The notes beneath the pieces are model-generated. The model did not search any database and was not told where the DNA came from. It saw nothing but the letters and a program-made list of their open reading frames with translations. Shown one piece after another: positions 20,839 to 32,941 of a stretch of 64,000 bases of DNA. The translations under genes were made by a program, and so were the position numbers. Within the stretch, counting starts at the first letter, position 1. Each line of letters starts with the position of its first letter. The DNA comes from Raffaelea ambrosiae (Eukaryota; Ascomycota; Sordariomycetes; Ophiostomatales; Ophiostomataceae), in NCBI GenBank assembly GCA_002778195.1, contig PCDI01000001.1, positions 4,551,869 to 4,615,868 on the forward strand, written 5' to 3'.

Positions 20839-22316
20839 TTGCGGTGGACTGAAGTGGTCGTTGGGGGGGGGAGACTGTTCAGCGATGGAAAGTTCCCCGC
20901 ATGGGTGCGTATGGGTGATGGTGATGAGGGAGCCGGCCAGATATTGGTCAGACTGAAAGACTGAGGCAACTCCGACTCAATGAGACCGCTGTCAAGCTGC
21001 AGTTGCCTGGAGTGTTGAAGCTCGCCTTGGGTGTTCTGGCGTGGATTTATCCAAGCTCTGCCTGCCCTTCAGCATCACATCAATCTGAAACGCGATGCAG
21101 GTTCGTTAGGATTCGGGCCCTGATTACCCGATGCACGTAGCAGTCTGCTCCCATTGGGCTTGTAGCTACATCCTGTCTGACAGGGTGCCATCCGGCCCCC
21201 ACCAGGATGTAGCCGTGGACTTGTTCGAGGGGGTTCTGTCCATTTCAGTCTGGGTTGGTAAGCTATTGGGTGGGTTTTCAAAGTGTCTATTTGTTGAATG
21301 TCTAATTTCTTGGCCTGGTCTCATCATTTGGTATCTTTTCGTACAGTTTGTCTTTTCATGCTCGAGAACCACCCCCCAAATTCACCAAACCAGCTCATAC
21401 AAGAACATTCCTGTCAATGATCATTTCACAATGCGATCATTGGTCGGTAGAGATGTGATAGATGATCCCGATCGTATCCTCAAGAACTCTCGCACTGTCC
21501 ACGGACGGGTCAGCACTTGTGGCTCCAGTTCGCGAAGCATTGGGGCAATAGAAAAGTGTCTGCCTTCGTATATAAGTTCCCACATCGCTTCTTCCTCTTT
21601 TGGCGTGGTCTCATGCCAGTCCCATACCTTGGCGCCGAGTCCAGAGATACATGCTCCAGCTCACAGCGCACCGGGTCGCAAAAGTTGGCGGCATAGACCT
21701 TGACGAGGTGTATCTCGGACGGGACAGAGGCGGGGAGCGGCTTATTGATACCTGTGCGGCTTTGGAAAGACTCCGTTTTTCGTGGAAGTGTGGTACTGGG
21801 TGTTGAAGATGATGATGGATCGAAACCAGACTTTGGTTTGTGGGTGAGAAGTGAAGGCAATGTATCTCCCCCTCCCCTGAAAAAATAAAAAAAAGCTTGC
21901 CCCGGGCTACCGGACACTCTGCCTAGAAGTGCGCCTGACATGCTGGCAAGGTATGATCGGTGCTGAAAACTGCACGTTGCGAGTCGACGACAGTCAGTAC
22001 TTCAGCAAATTTGGAGGAGATAGTGATGTTTTGGTTTGGGCACTTCAGGTCGGCAGGTCTTCGAAACCACAATGGCTCTCCTAACAACAGCAGCGATAAA
22101 ACAACAACGGCGACAACGGATTGATTCAATTATGCCGTCCACAGACTAGGACCCGCTGGCAATGGGTGCGGCCAGGTTGTGCAAGTGACTACTGCCTCTT
22201 GATGGTAACCCAGAAATCGGTTGCTTCATTTAAAGCCTGAGTTTCTTTTTTTACTTCTTTTTCTTTTTAGCATTTGTTTTGTATATCCTGTAGCAAACAA
22301 CTTTTCATGTTCCAAT
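20839..22316. other. Intergenic stretch between hydrolase and UNC93-like gene
   Basis: About 1.5 kb. The left part should hold the promoter of the minus-strand hydrolase; the right part holds the 3' end of the minus-strand carrier. No frame shows a domain and no repeat structure was seen. Confidence 0.5.
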
Positions 22317-24186
22317 TTACGCCTTGCCGCCGCCCTGGACAGCAGCCTCTGCTATAGTTGGCACTGGTGTTGTAGCCGCTGCCATAGAGTGATCAGTGCT
22401 GTCAGCGCTCTCTTCGTCTGCATCCAAGGGCGGGTGCATGTCCACGCCGAAGCGCCGTAGTACAAGCCAGGCTGGCACCACGGAGGCCCCCCAAAGACCA
22501 AAGTTGATGTACACGCCACCGATCTGGGCAAAGATCGTGAGGGATGTGAGGCCGTAGCTGAGGGCCTGCCAGGCGGACTCGGTGCCGCGGAGAAGAGCAG
22601 CATAGCGGATGATTTCCTCCTGTTTCTTGGCCAGGTTGTGAATGACAAAGTAACTGCAGAGTGAGTGGAGGGGACAAGCGAGCATCTGAGGGAGCATGAG
22701 CCGAACTTACAGAAACATGTAGTTGAGCTGGAAGCTGGCGGTAAGCAGGATAAAGACACCAAAAGCAGCGCCGAATCCCTCGTCAGACCAGTCAAAGGTT
22801 GGCTTCGTCTTGTGGTAGCGTGTCACGAGCACAGTAGCCCAGAGCCACCAGGCACCATGGAGAACCGAGACGGTGATGAAGCCGTAGCGTGCCTTGTGTT
22901 TGAGCGTGGTTTTTTTGTAGTCAAGGAAGAGCTGGTATGGTGTTAGTCCAGTAGTGCAATCGGAGAAATCTCATCAAGCCTATGCGATCTATGATCACCT
23001 ACTCCGAAGAGATTGCCGGCAATGACTGCCACAATGCCAGACAAGAACGAGCCCAAGGCACGAGATCGTACGGTGAACCACACTGATTTCATTAGACAAC
23101 CAGACGGAAAGAAGAAAATTATGAATGAAAAAAAATGAATGAAAAAAAAAATGAAAACAGGGGTGGACGGGAAAGACTTGCCAGACAGATACGTGTTGTA
23201 AACAGCCTCGGCAAACACGGTTTGTCCGATGAACAGCACAATCAGCAGGAATTGTGGCCGAAAGAATAGGCGTGCCGTCTTCTTGAGCTCGACCCAGGGG
23301 CTGTCCAGGATGGACAGGTCAACCCTGCGGCCGTCCTTGCGCTGCACCTGCTCAGGCTTGCTCAAAAGCAGGCCAAACACGGGTCCCAGACACTGTAGCG
23401 CAATAAACACCTGGAAGACCTTGTAGGAGACCTTGCCGGCATGGTCGTTGGTGGCGTTGATTCCGAGATTGATGGCGCCGCCGAGAATCTGGCCGCTGAG
23501 GCGGTAGGAGAGCCAGTAGCCAAGGGCCTTGCCGCGCACGTTGGGCTCCGGATAGGCAATGGCGATGGCCGCCTCGGACATCCAGAAGACACCGGCAGAG
23601 AGGCCACAAAGGCAGGCGCCAAAAATGAAGAACCACTCGGTGCCGAAGCGGTTGTTGGTGTAGAGGCCGGCGGCATAGGGGGCATAGCCGAGACTGGGAG
23701 CGTAAGTGGATGAGTTTACAGAGGGTAGACGTGGACATGCAGACGTGTGGGTGGGTAGCGGGATCTGTCAGCCATTCTTCCTCATGATACTCACGTGCCA
23801 AAGATAAGGGCTCCTTTGATGCCAATATAATGAACCAGTACGCCAGAAAGATAGCACGACAGTACCATGAGACAAAAGGAGATGGCGTTGGACGAGTTCA
23901 CGAGGTGTGGTGAAGCGGCACCACCGGCACCGAGGGAGTTCATGGCTCCCCAGATGCCGGGGGCGGCAAAGTTGCACAGGCCGAGGATGGTGATGTTGTA
24001 GAATGTTGATCTGTACCATTTGACTTGGACGTCTTTGTTTGCCGTGTTAGCAAAGAACCAGATACCCGTGTGCTTTCGTACGTCTCATTTCCACTTCAAG
24101 ACCCTGTCACAGGCAATGGCGTACATACCGCCTGGCTGGGGCTCCCCGGGTGGGACACCCTGCTCGCGTTCCTCTGGGCGTCCCAT
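22317..24186 (-). CDS. UNC93-like MFS carrier
   Basis: Six exons close in phase on the minus strand: 24186-24129, 24083-23795, 23693-23182, 23082-23003, 22931-22711 and 22653-22317, giving 498 residues. The start MGRPEERE leads after a 45 bp intron to WYRSTFYNITILGLCNFAAPG, the typical entry to the first helix. Further family blocks are AMNSLGAGGAAS, GTLGYAPYAAGLYTNNRFG, a SYRLSGQILGGAINLG stretch and VRSRALGSFLSGIVAVIAGN. Eleven to twelve helices are expected; the C-terminus is hydrophilic. The third intron (23181-23083) has a GC donor (GCAAGT), the only phase-consistent choice I found. The substrate of fungal UNC93-like proteins is not established. A broken relative lies at 7850-8690. Confidence 0.85.
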
Positions 24187-25355
24187 TGTATTGGTGGTCT
24201 GCTTGCACGCTCAGTTACGCAGCTGCCAAATCTGGCAAGCAAAAGGTGGGAAAATGGCTGTTTCCGTTTCTTGGGGGCCAAGCCATCGCCGCACGGCATC
24301 CCATCTATTTAACGGTGACCGGCAACCTTGGCAGGCCGTCTCGTCAGCCGAGAAACGACATCCATAGTGATAAGCACGACTTGGTAACAGTGTTACTTCA
24401 TTTCCAGACACCATGGGGGGACCCCATAGATCATCAGCTGCACCTGGTTTAACCCAGGGGTATCTGCATGCCTGTGCCAACTTGGGGAAAACCTAGAGCA
24501 GCATCGGGCGATATGCTGTCCGATATCGTTGAAGTGGCGAACCTAAGACGATGGATTTTTTCTCTTCGTTGCTTTTTGACCAAACAGTCTAGCCAAGGCA
24601 GACTTAGTTGCCCGGCCGCTGTCATTCTTCCGCGGTATTTTTCTTGCATCATCAAAGAGCACACTATGCTATGGCGTCAGATGGGGTTGCAGATTCACCA
24701 TCGCAAATGCATGTGGTTCGGTAGTGGAGTCCGACCGTTGACGCCTGTCATGCTGACTTACACGGCAGCTTTCCAGCTTACTTGTCAACCATGGCTAGCC
24801 TTTGCCTTCAGTGCAATGCATGACTATGGACTCGACCATTTTAAGCTCGAATCTGTTTAAGTTTGTCTTTACTTTATTTAATACAAAGGCCATATTGTGA
24901 TACAATAGACAACGGTACTAATGAGAGAGATAGCTGTCAACAAAAAGCACTCTTTTCCCATTCTTCTCACCTTCCCTCCGTGTTTCTAATCCAGAGTTAT
25001 TCTGCAAATCTGATAGCACCATTTATCGGCCATATGCCTGATGCACCTACACACAACAGCGCAACTTCCCTTCTTGGATGCGCAGCAATGCTCTTTCCAG
25101 CTGACATCTCGCATCTTACATCACATGACCAAATAGAGACTGAGCTTGATTTGATGCTCCAGCTGCTCGCCTTGGCATCTAGGCTGCCCACGCACATTTG
25201 CCCACCTAGCCCTAATGGGACATATCTCACTCCGCCATGTCTTCTCAGCCGCAGGTCCTGGACAGACAGAATAATCATTTGCATCTTTCATTCAGCCTTG
25301 TCCAGACTCTTCTTTCTGTACGTGGACTTGCCATACTCTCCCGTCAAGAGAAAAA
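24187..25355. other. Divergent intergenic stretch
   Basis: About 1.2 kb between the starts of the UNC93-like gene (minus) and the ULD/CorA-like gene (plus). A TTAAATAG-type A/T element on the minus strand near 24305-24312 could serve the carrier gene. No gene was recognised in between. Confidence 0.5.
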
Positions 25356-28300
25356 ATGGCCGAAGAAACCAGCACCTTGGACACGCCTGGAGAGGCACGC
25401 CCAGAAGCACAGCAAAATGCACGTCCAGATGCGGCCCAGCATGGGGCGACACAACAAGAAGACCCGGCCGCGGGAGGGGCCGCGCCGGCGGACAACCCTG
25501 CCCGCCCCGGGTCGCCAGGGCAGGGCCCCAGCAACAGCAATACTCCCGATGAGCTGATCTACTTCAAAGACGCTGTCGGCCGGAAGTACAGGTTCCCTTT
25601 CGAGGTGGCCAAGACTTGGAAGGTGAGCTGGCCTAGTCGCGCTGTTTGGTCTCGCTGTCGAGCCTGGCTGTTGAGCTTGGCCGCTTGGCTTGTCTGTTAT
25701 CAAACCAGAGCTGATCGTTTCCGGGTATATGACACTCTAGAACATGGAAGAACTGATCCGACAAGCCTTTGTGCATATCGAGATTATCGGGCCTCACGTG
25801 GTTGCCGGCCACTACGATCTTGTCGAAGACGGCAACATAGTCCTCCCTTCGCTTTGGGAAAAGACCATCAAGCCGGGGATGGCCATCGGTATGCACATGT
25901 GGCCGATCGAGAGACCGCAGCAGCCACTGCGGCCACCGCCACGGCCACCGTGGATGCAGCCCGGCGGTCCAGGCATGCCAGCACCTGCAGGAAGTAGGGG
26001 TAAATAAAACATATCCCCCATTCCTGAGCGATCTTCTTCTGCTAACAGAGTAACAAGGCCCGCCGCTTGCAGGGAGTGGCAGTATTCCTGAGGCTGGTAC
26101 CAACCAACCGAAGACGCGGCCTGTGTATCCCTGGTATGCGGGGAAGCCAGGGACGAAGAAGAAGGAGAAGAACAAGCCAGGAGCAGGCGGCATGCTCTTC
26201 TTACAGCCTGCCAACACGAAACCCAGGGGCAAAGCACAGCCCGTGCCAGCAGTTGCCCCAGAATCCGGGCCGGCAGCACCTGCTCCAGCGCCTGCTCCAG
26301 TGCCTGCCCCAGTACCTCTTCCGACACTGGTGGCCGAACCCGTGAATCTTTCTTGGTATGGCACAAAGAAAAAGCCGGCCAAACCACGCCCTACAATCTC
26401 GATTTCTTCTCCAGCACCCATGCGTAGACAGGATTGGGGGCAGCGCGGACCTCCTCCCGGTTATCCAGACAGCAGTTCCAGCGACAGCTCAGACAACAAC
26501 TTGGACGACAGCTCAGACGAGAGCACCGTGGCCTCCAGTAGCTCGACAGACAACGGGCCATTCATCATCTCCCGCCACCAGAGTACGCGAGATCGGAAAC
26601 AGGCTCTGAAGAAGGAGCTCATCGTCAGCCGGACACGGAGTCGTCCGGGCCTGTCATCGGCATCGGCACAGCCGCCATTGCGTCGCCAGACAACCCCACT
26701 GGGCAAGCCAGGCGATACGATGGCCCCGCGTCTGAAGCGTCTAGAGATCAGCTCCGCGCAGGTGTACTTCGACGACCTGGACAGCGGTGGCGCGGCCAGG
26801 CTGGAGCTGATACGTCGTGCCGTTGGGTCTGGCCCGGGAGCGAAGATGGTGTTCCCCGGTACGTCTTCTGGAGATGTCCCCGCTGATGCTCAGAAGGGAT
26901 CTCCAGAAGATACTCAGTCTGCCACAAACAAAGCAACACAGAGCCGCATGGTTTGGTTGTATGTCGTTCCTCTTGAAATCTCCTCCAGGCGAAGACGCAA
27001 ATATAGTTACAGCTGACCAAAAAAAAACAAAAAAAAAAACAGGCATGCGACAACAGACGTCATGAATTTCAAAAGCTTCGAGGTGAAAAGTGTTCAGTCT
27101 AAAATACGTCTCTCCTTTCTTTGGCTAATCATTTCAAACCATCCAGGATGTTGCCATGTTTGAGCTGCCCCTGGACAACCAGACGCGTGTTCTGCTGGTC
27201 CATCTGCTCCAGTCCATCCGGTCCAAGAAGCTCGACGAGGAATGGTATATCAAGCCGGGCACAGTATTGCGCTGCGACGGCGAAGGCGCCAATGCCGTGA
27301 CGCCAAACGGATCGGTGCTGTTTGCTTCCATCCCAAATTTGCACACTAGTCCTGCCCACAAAGGAGCGCCGGCTCCTAAAACAGACGCAGACGAGATTTG
27401 CCCCGACCATCGACTCGACGAGGCCATGGGTCTGGCAACCATGATTGAGGAGGCCGGCAAAGGCTGGTACCGGGGATGGAATGATAGGGGAACCCATGCC
27501 CGGCCGTCATTCTGGGTTCGGCAGACGTGGATTCTGGTCACCGGCAGCTGTGAGTTTTTGGATCCCATGACAACGGCAGGCGTTTCTGATAGCTGACATG
27601 AAAAAAGGCGTTCTCACGTACGGAAGCCTCACACAGGAGGAACTTTCCGGCCACGTCATCACCACACTGGACGACATCTTCAGCGAGGACAATGGCGACC
27701 GCGGCATCCGTGTGATTGACAACGAGGGACGGTCGTTTTACATACCGGCAGCCAACCGAAAAAGCTTTTACGTAAGTGCCTTCTCTGCCACAGCAGCAAC
27801 AGTCCAGTCGTAGTTGCTCTCTTCGTGCCAGAATGTTAAGTCTGTTGATTCTTGACATGTAGGAACTGCAAGGCACGACTGTGAAGCAGTTGGAAAGGAT
27901 TGAAGACGAAAAGATTGATGTGTCCACCGTTCGTCTCAGTTTGCCAAGCGGCCAGGAGATCACCCAGGAAACATGGCCAGACATACAGAAAAGCGCCGAA
28001 CTGTCCTGGGTCAAGGTCGAGTTCACCCTTCTCGACTGCATGGCATCATCGGTGGCGTCGTCGTATTCCGGAAGCTCGAGCGCCTCCGTCTCAGACGGCA
28101 GTGATTCCAACGGCTCTGCCGCCAAACGGAGTGTTAGCATCAGCCTCCGGTCCCATCGCACGGGAAGTGGTCATTCTTTCCTGGCCGGCAGCATATCCGA
28201 GGAGGAGGAGGGGTTTGCTGCGGATAAACGAGAGAAGAAATCGGACAAGGGCAATTTCTGGGTCCTGGCATCCGAGACAAAACCAAAGGGCACGTAATCT

Positions 28301-30939
28301 CCTTGAAGCCATCCTCTCCAAACACCCTCTCCCATGTCTGCGTTCGCTAACACCCAATCTGCGTAGAGGCTCCTCTGTTTGTCGTCCCCAAGCTCAACAG
28401 AAAAGTGCCAGAGTTCCTTAGCTGGTCTGTGCCGGAAGAAGACAAAGAAGGTGCCCCTCCTCGTGCTCCTCGTGCTTCTGGTGCTGGTGCGGCAGCGGCG
28501 GCTCTTGCTCTTGGACAAGCTATGAATACGGACAAGGCGTTTCGAGAGGGCATCTTCCGCACAGAGAGCAGACTGGTTCGTGTACATACCACAGATGCCG
28601 GCCATGCTGCAGAGGTAGCCGATGATATGGACGACGAGAAACGCAAGAAACACGCCTCCACAAATGCCGTGATCGATGACCTCTTCCGTACCTTTGGCGA
28701 CAAGCGGCTTTACGAGGACACTGAGGAGTCGACGTTTGATCAGACCAGCCAGCAGAGGCAGAAGCTCGGCAAGGCCAAGACAAAAGACACGACCGGTCCA
28801 ACTTCGGATCCAAGTCCGAATGCCACAAGTCTGTTGGACGGCGACCTCGACCTGTGTGCTGTGGCCGGAGAGTTTTTTGACGTGGCCGTATCGATCCTGG
28901 AATCGTTTGTGTCTGTGCAATATTCCGCGCCTCTTGTCTCCCGGTACTTTGGGGCTCTACACAAGGCCATGGAGGTGGCTAGTGACCCGCCGTCTGGGCC
29001 GGAACACCGACCCTCCGAAGCGTCATCGTCGGGTTCATCGCCAGCCTTGGGACCATGGGTCATCTCGCAGTCCCGACTGCGGCGCGACAACATCCGCACC
29101 GTGGGACCGACGACGACGACGACGACGAGCAGCAGGAGGGACAGCAGCAAGAAACGAACGCAACGGTGCCGGGCCTGCACCGGCGGAACGCTGTACACCA
29201 GCTACGCCAGCGCCGCGGCTCACCTCCGACAGGCGCATAGTCTCCCCACGGAGCCGTCGTCGGACAACAACAACAACACCCTTTCACGCTACATCATGTC
29301 GCCTACGCGTGCCATGGACGTGCAGCGCCACGACGACCAGCTGGAGCTGTTTCTGGGCGGCCGCGACACGCTGGCCATGCTGCTGCGCAAGCTAGTCAAC
29401 ATCCAGAACGGCGTCGTCCACGACAGCGAGCTGCGGGCGAAGCGCGGCCTGCCGTTTGAGCTACTTGACGCGCTGACGTGCGTCGTGGCGTATGTCTGTG
29501 CTCTGCCCAGCCTGCTGCGACGGATCTCCACGTCGTACGTTGCCGTTGTGCACGAGGACATGGGGCAGACGGAGACAGGGAAGACGAGGGACGCGGGAGA
29601 GACGTACAAGAAGTCCAAGATGCCCATTGAGCCACTGATGGACAGCAAGGCTGAATACCAGAAGCGGGCACTGTCTCGTCTGGCGGCCGAGGCGGAGAAG
29701 CAGATCCGGCGGGCAGAGCGCAAGTTGATGTTCTCGGTCATCGGCCCCGGCAACGAAGACGGGCCGGGGAGTTTCCAGATGTCCGTCGGGCCACACTACG
29801 TGGCGGCGCAGATTGCGTGCAACCTACTCACGATGCCGGTGTACGGGGGCAAGGGCTCGGCGGCATTGTACGACACCTCTGTGGCGAAGATGGTGAGTCG
29901 ATATGGGACGAAGCGGGACAATCGAGAGATTTGAGAGACATGAGGCCGGTGGTGGGACGACCAAGACGAAACAAACTAACACTGTTTTGTATAGCATGCC
30001 CAAATCTTCCACCGTCCCAACAAGCGCCAGATTCCGAGCATCACGGCGCTGGCCAACGAGCTCAACATGCTCCAGGCGTTCCAGGAATGGCAGGCCGAGA
30101 CGATCCACGCGCTCGAGCTCGTCTTCAACCCGGGCACCTACCCCTGGCGCCACTCGCGTGTCCGAGGGGGGGATAGCAGCAGCAACGCGAGCAGCAACAG
30201 CAGCCGCAGCAGTATCAGCAACGACAGTACTACCACGAGCAGTCGCAGTAGTCGCAGTCGCCGTCGCCGCCGTGGGGTCAGCAGCAACTCGGAGTGGAGC
30301 ATCCGGAGCATTCCAAAAGAGGACGCCACGGCCAAGACCGATGGAGCCCTGCAGCTCCGCGCCATGCTGTTCTCGCTGGAGCGCCGCCTGCTGGCCCAGC
30401 AGACCCGCCGGCTGGCCCGGGAGACACGCGGTGTCGGGCGCGCACTGGACCGGTGCTCGCGCATGGTCGAGAGCGTGCGCCAGATGACGGAGATCATGGC
30501 CGAGGACCAGTCGCGCGTGCTCTTCATCTTCACGACGGTGACTGTGGTGTTCTTGCCGCTGAGCTTTGTGGCCGCGTACGTGAGCATGAACGGCGGCACC
30601 ATCGGCATGGACTGGGCGGGCATCCAGCGGCTGTTCTGGACGGTGGCCGGCCCGCTGACGGTGGGCGTGCTGGCGTTCTGCGTGGCGGCCACGCAGGCGC
30701 AGGCGCAAGACGCGACGCGGCTGCGCGCGGTGCTGCTGACGCAGCCGTGGCTCGCCCAGCAGTTTGTGTGGGCGTACATGGTCTGGTGGCTAGGGGAGGC
30801 CAGCCGGAAGCTGCAGAGGAGGGGCAAGAAGAAGGCAGGAGGAGGAGGAGGAGGCGACGACGACGACGACAAAGAGGAAGAGGGTGATGAGAGAGGGGGC
30901 AATGAATGGGGAGGAGAAGGAGTGGAATATAAAGTCTAA
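25356..30939 (+). CDS. Ubiquitin-like domain / C2H2 / CorA-like membrane fusion protein
   Basis: A large gene of about eight exons, roughly 1,590 residues. Exons 25356-25622 and 25741-25999 join in phase and encode a fungal ubiquitin-like domain (IYFKDAVGRKYRFPFEVAKTWK then MEELIRQAFVHIEIIGPHVV and MHMWPI). A disordered Pro/Ser-rich part follows (exon 26073-26858). Exons from 27147 to about 28295 carry a second globular part (YIKPGTVLRCDGEG, VRQTWILVTGS, CVLTYGSLTQEELSG). The long exon of about 28366-29892 is acidic and helical with a C2H2-like site (CRAC-x15-H-x4-H, near 29167-29238). The last exon, 29995-30939, contains a coiled helix and two membrane helices (nt 30517-30594 and 30628-30690) as in CorA carriers, with SMN where Mg2+ carriers have GMN. 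Junctions 26858/27147 and about 28295/28366 do not close in phase by my reading. Transport is not proven. Confidence 0.75.
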
Positions 30940-31241
30940 TGTGAGTGATGGATATATACAGGTATGACGTCATGAGCTGGTGTAAGTCGTGGGAGACAAA
31001 ATGCACAAGCAATGTACAAGCCAAAGCTATTTGTTGACTATGAGTCTATGTGCAGAGAGCAAGGACTGTTTGATTATTGTTCTGTGCAGGTGTTCGATCT
31101 ATACACACACATGTATGTGTACATATCCTGGACTGGTTTTGTTTTTGTTTTTGTTCTTGTATTTTCGATCTTCTCGAGGCGTCTACCAATTTTCCCTTTC
31201 TCTTTTGTTTGGTTTGCGAATGCCTCTCTCTTCCTTTTTTT
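30940..31241. other. Convergent spacer
   Basis: Three hundred bases between the ends of the CorA-like and NtaA-type genes. It contains TG-rich and T-rich sequence only. Confidence 0.5.
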
Positions 31242-32941
31242 TCACTTCTCCTCCGCCGGCCACTTGTACTGCGACCCCGGGTGGTCGTCCCGCAGGCGCG
31301 GGCCCAGCCCGTCCTGGTAGTAGTTCTCCCGCGTGGTGCCGTAGGCATAGTCGTCCCAGAAGACGCCGCGGCGGCGCAGCTCGGGCAGCAGGTACGTGCA
31401 GATGTCCTGGAAGTCGCCCGGGTTGACCGCGTACGAGATGTTGAAGCCGTCCAGGTCGCCCTCCTCGATGAACGTCTGCAGGATGTCGGCCACGGTCGAC
31501 GGCGACCCGATGGCCCGCGGGTGCGCGCCGCCAATGGCCAGCTCCTGGGCCACGCGCCGCTTCGTCCACTTGACGTGGTCGGTGCCCGGGATGGTGGCGC
31601 TCCAGGCGCTGACGAGGCTCTGGATGGAGCCGAGGCCGTGGAACTTGAAGTCCTCGTCGTCGTCGTCCCACTGGCTCAGGTCGGTGCCGGACCAGCCGCT
31701 GAAGAGGTTGAGGGCGCCCTCGTAGTCGGCGTACTCGAGGTACTCGCGGTACTTGGCCTGGGCCTTTGCGTCGGTCTCGTCGACAATGATCAGGATGCCG
31801 GCCAGCAGCTTGATGCCGGAGCGGCCGCGGCCGTTGGCCGCGACGCGGGCGCGCACGTCGTCGGCGACCTTCCGGATGGTCGGCGGGTCGAGGCCGGGCA
31901 AGAACATGCACTCGGCGTGCTGGGTGGCAAACGCCTTGCCGGCCGGGCTGGCGCCGGCCTGGAAGAGGAAGGGGGTCCGCTGGGGGGACGGGTCGACGGT
32001 CAGCGGGCCCGCCGAGGCGTAGTACTTTCTAAAAAAAAAAAAAAAAAATTTAAAAAATTTAAAAAATTAAAAAAAATGTTTGAGCGAACGGATAGTATCC
32101 CCTTCTGCCTGACAAGGGACCTAGGGACCTTGAGTTGGGCGGGCCTAATACCTACCCCTGGAAGTCGATGGACCGCACGCGTCCCGGCACGGTGTACGTG
32201 TGCCCCGGCACGTCCTTGACGACGGCGTCGTCGCGCCACGTGCTCTCCCACAGCCGGTACGTCAGGTCGACAAACTCGGCCGCCATGGCATAGCGCTCGT
32301 CGTGGGGGATCTGCGTGGCGAGGCCGAGGTTGCGGGCGGCCGGCTCCAGATGGCTGGTCACCACGTTCCAGGCGACGCGGCCCTTGGTCAGGTGGTCGAG
32401 CGTGGCCAGGCGGCGGGCGAGCAGGAACGGGTTCTCGTACGTGGTCGAGGCCGTGACGCCAAACGACAGGCCCTTGGTGACGGTGGCCATGATGGCGACG
32501 GGGCCTCTGGGGGGAAAAACGCGTTGGACAAGGTTAGTGGACGGCCCGCAATCTGTCTCCCCAAGAAGCGGCCTTGCCTGGACGCGTACACGGGATCGTT
32601 GAGAGGAAATTGGGCGGCGCTGGCCAGGGCCGGATCAATGTTGCCCTTGCCCTTGTAGACGCCGTAGTGGCTGAGCGCGTCGGCGATGAAGACGCCGTGG
32701 AACTTGCCGGCCTCGAGCACCCGGGCAAAGTCGATCCAGTAGTCTATGTCGTTGTGCTGGGCGGTGCGGTTGCGAGGGTGTCTCCAGAGGCCTGTCAAGT
32801 GGGACGACGCGTTAGCCCACACCTCCCTGCTCTGCTCGGCCTCCCGTTCGTACCTGGTGCCAAATGGCTTGGCGTGTTCATCGTAAAGGCATTGAGAATC
32901 CATTGCTTCTTCTTTGGCTGTGTTTCTGTCTGGGTGGCCAT
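31242..32941 (-). CDS. NtaA/SnaA/DszA-type FMN-dependent monooxygenase
   Basis: Four exons close exactly in phase on the minus strand: 32941-32854, 32791-32578, 32506-32156 and 32028-31242, giving 479 residues. The first exon reads in a different frame from the longest open frame and gives QWILNAFTMNTPSHLAPG, which joins to LWRHPRNRTAQHNDIDYWID, the expected start of the nitrilotriacetate monooxygenase family. Other blocks are GKFHGVFIADALSHYGVY, TKGLSFGVTASTTYENPFLL, LTKGRVAWNVVTSHLEPAARN and FLFQAGASPAGKAFATQHAE. The second intron (32577-32507) uses a GC donor. The third intron holds a long A/T tract. Members use reduced FMN from a separate reductase to oxidise aminopolycarboxylates, sulfur heterocycles or alkanesulfonate-like compounds; the substrate here is unknown and no reductase lies nearby. 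Confidence 0.88.
32029..32076 (+). repeat. A/T homopolymer tract in an intron
   Basis: A run of A bases with short T interruptions forms the polypyrimidine side of the acceptor of the third NtaA-type intron on the minus strand. Confidence 0.8.
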
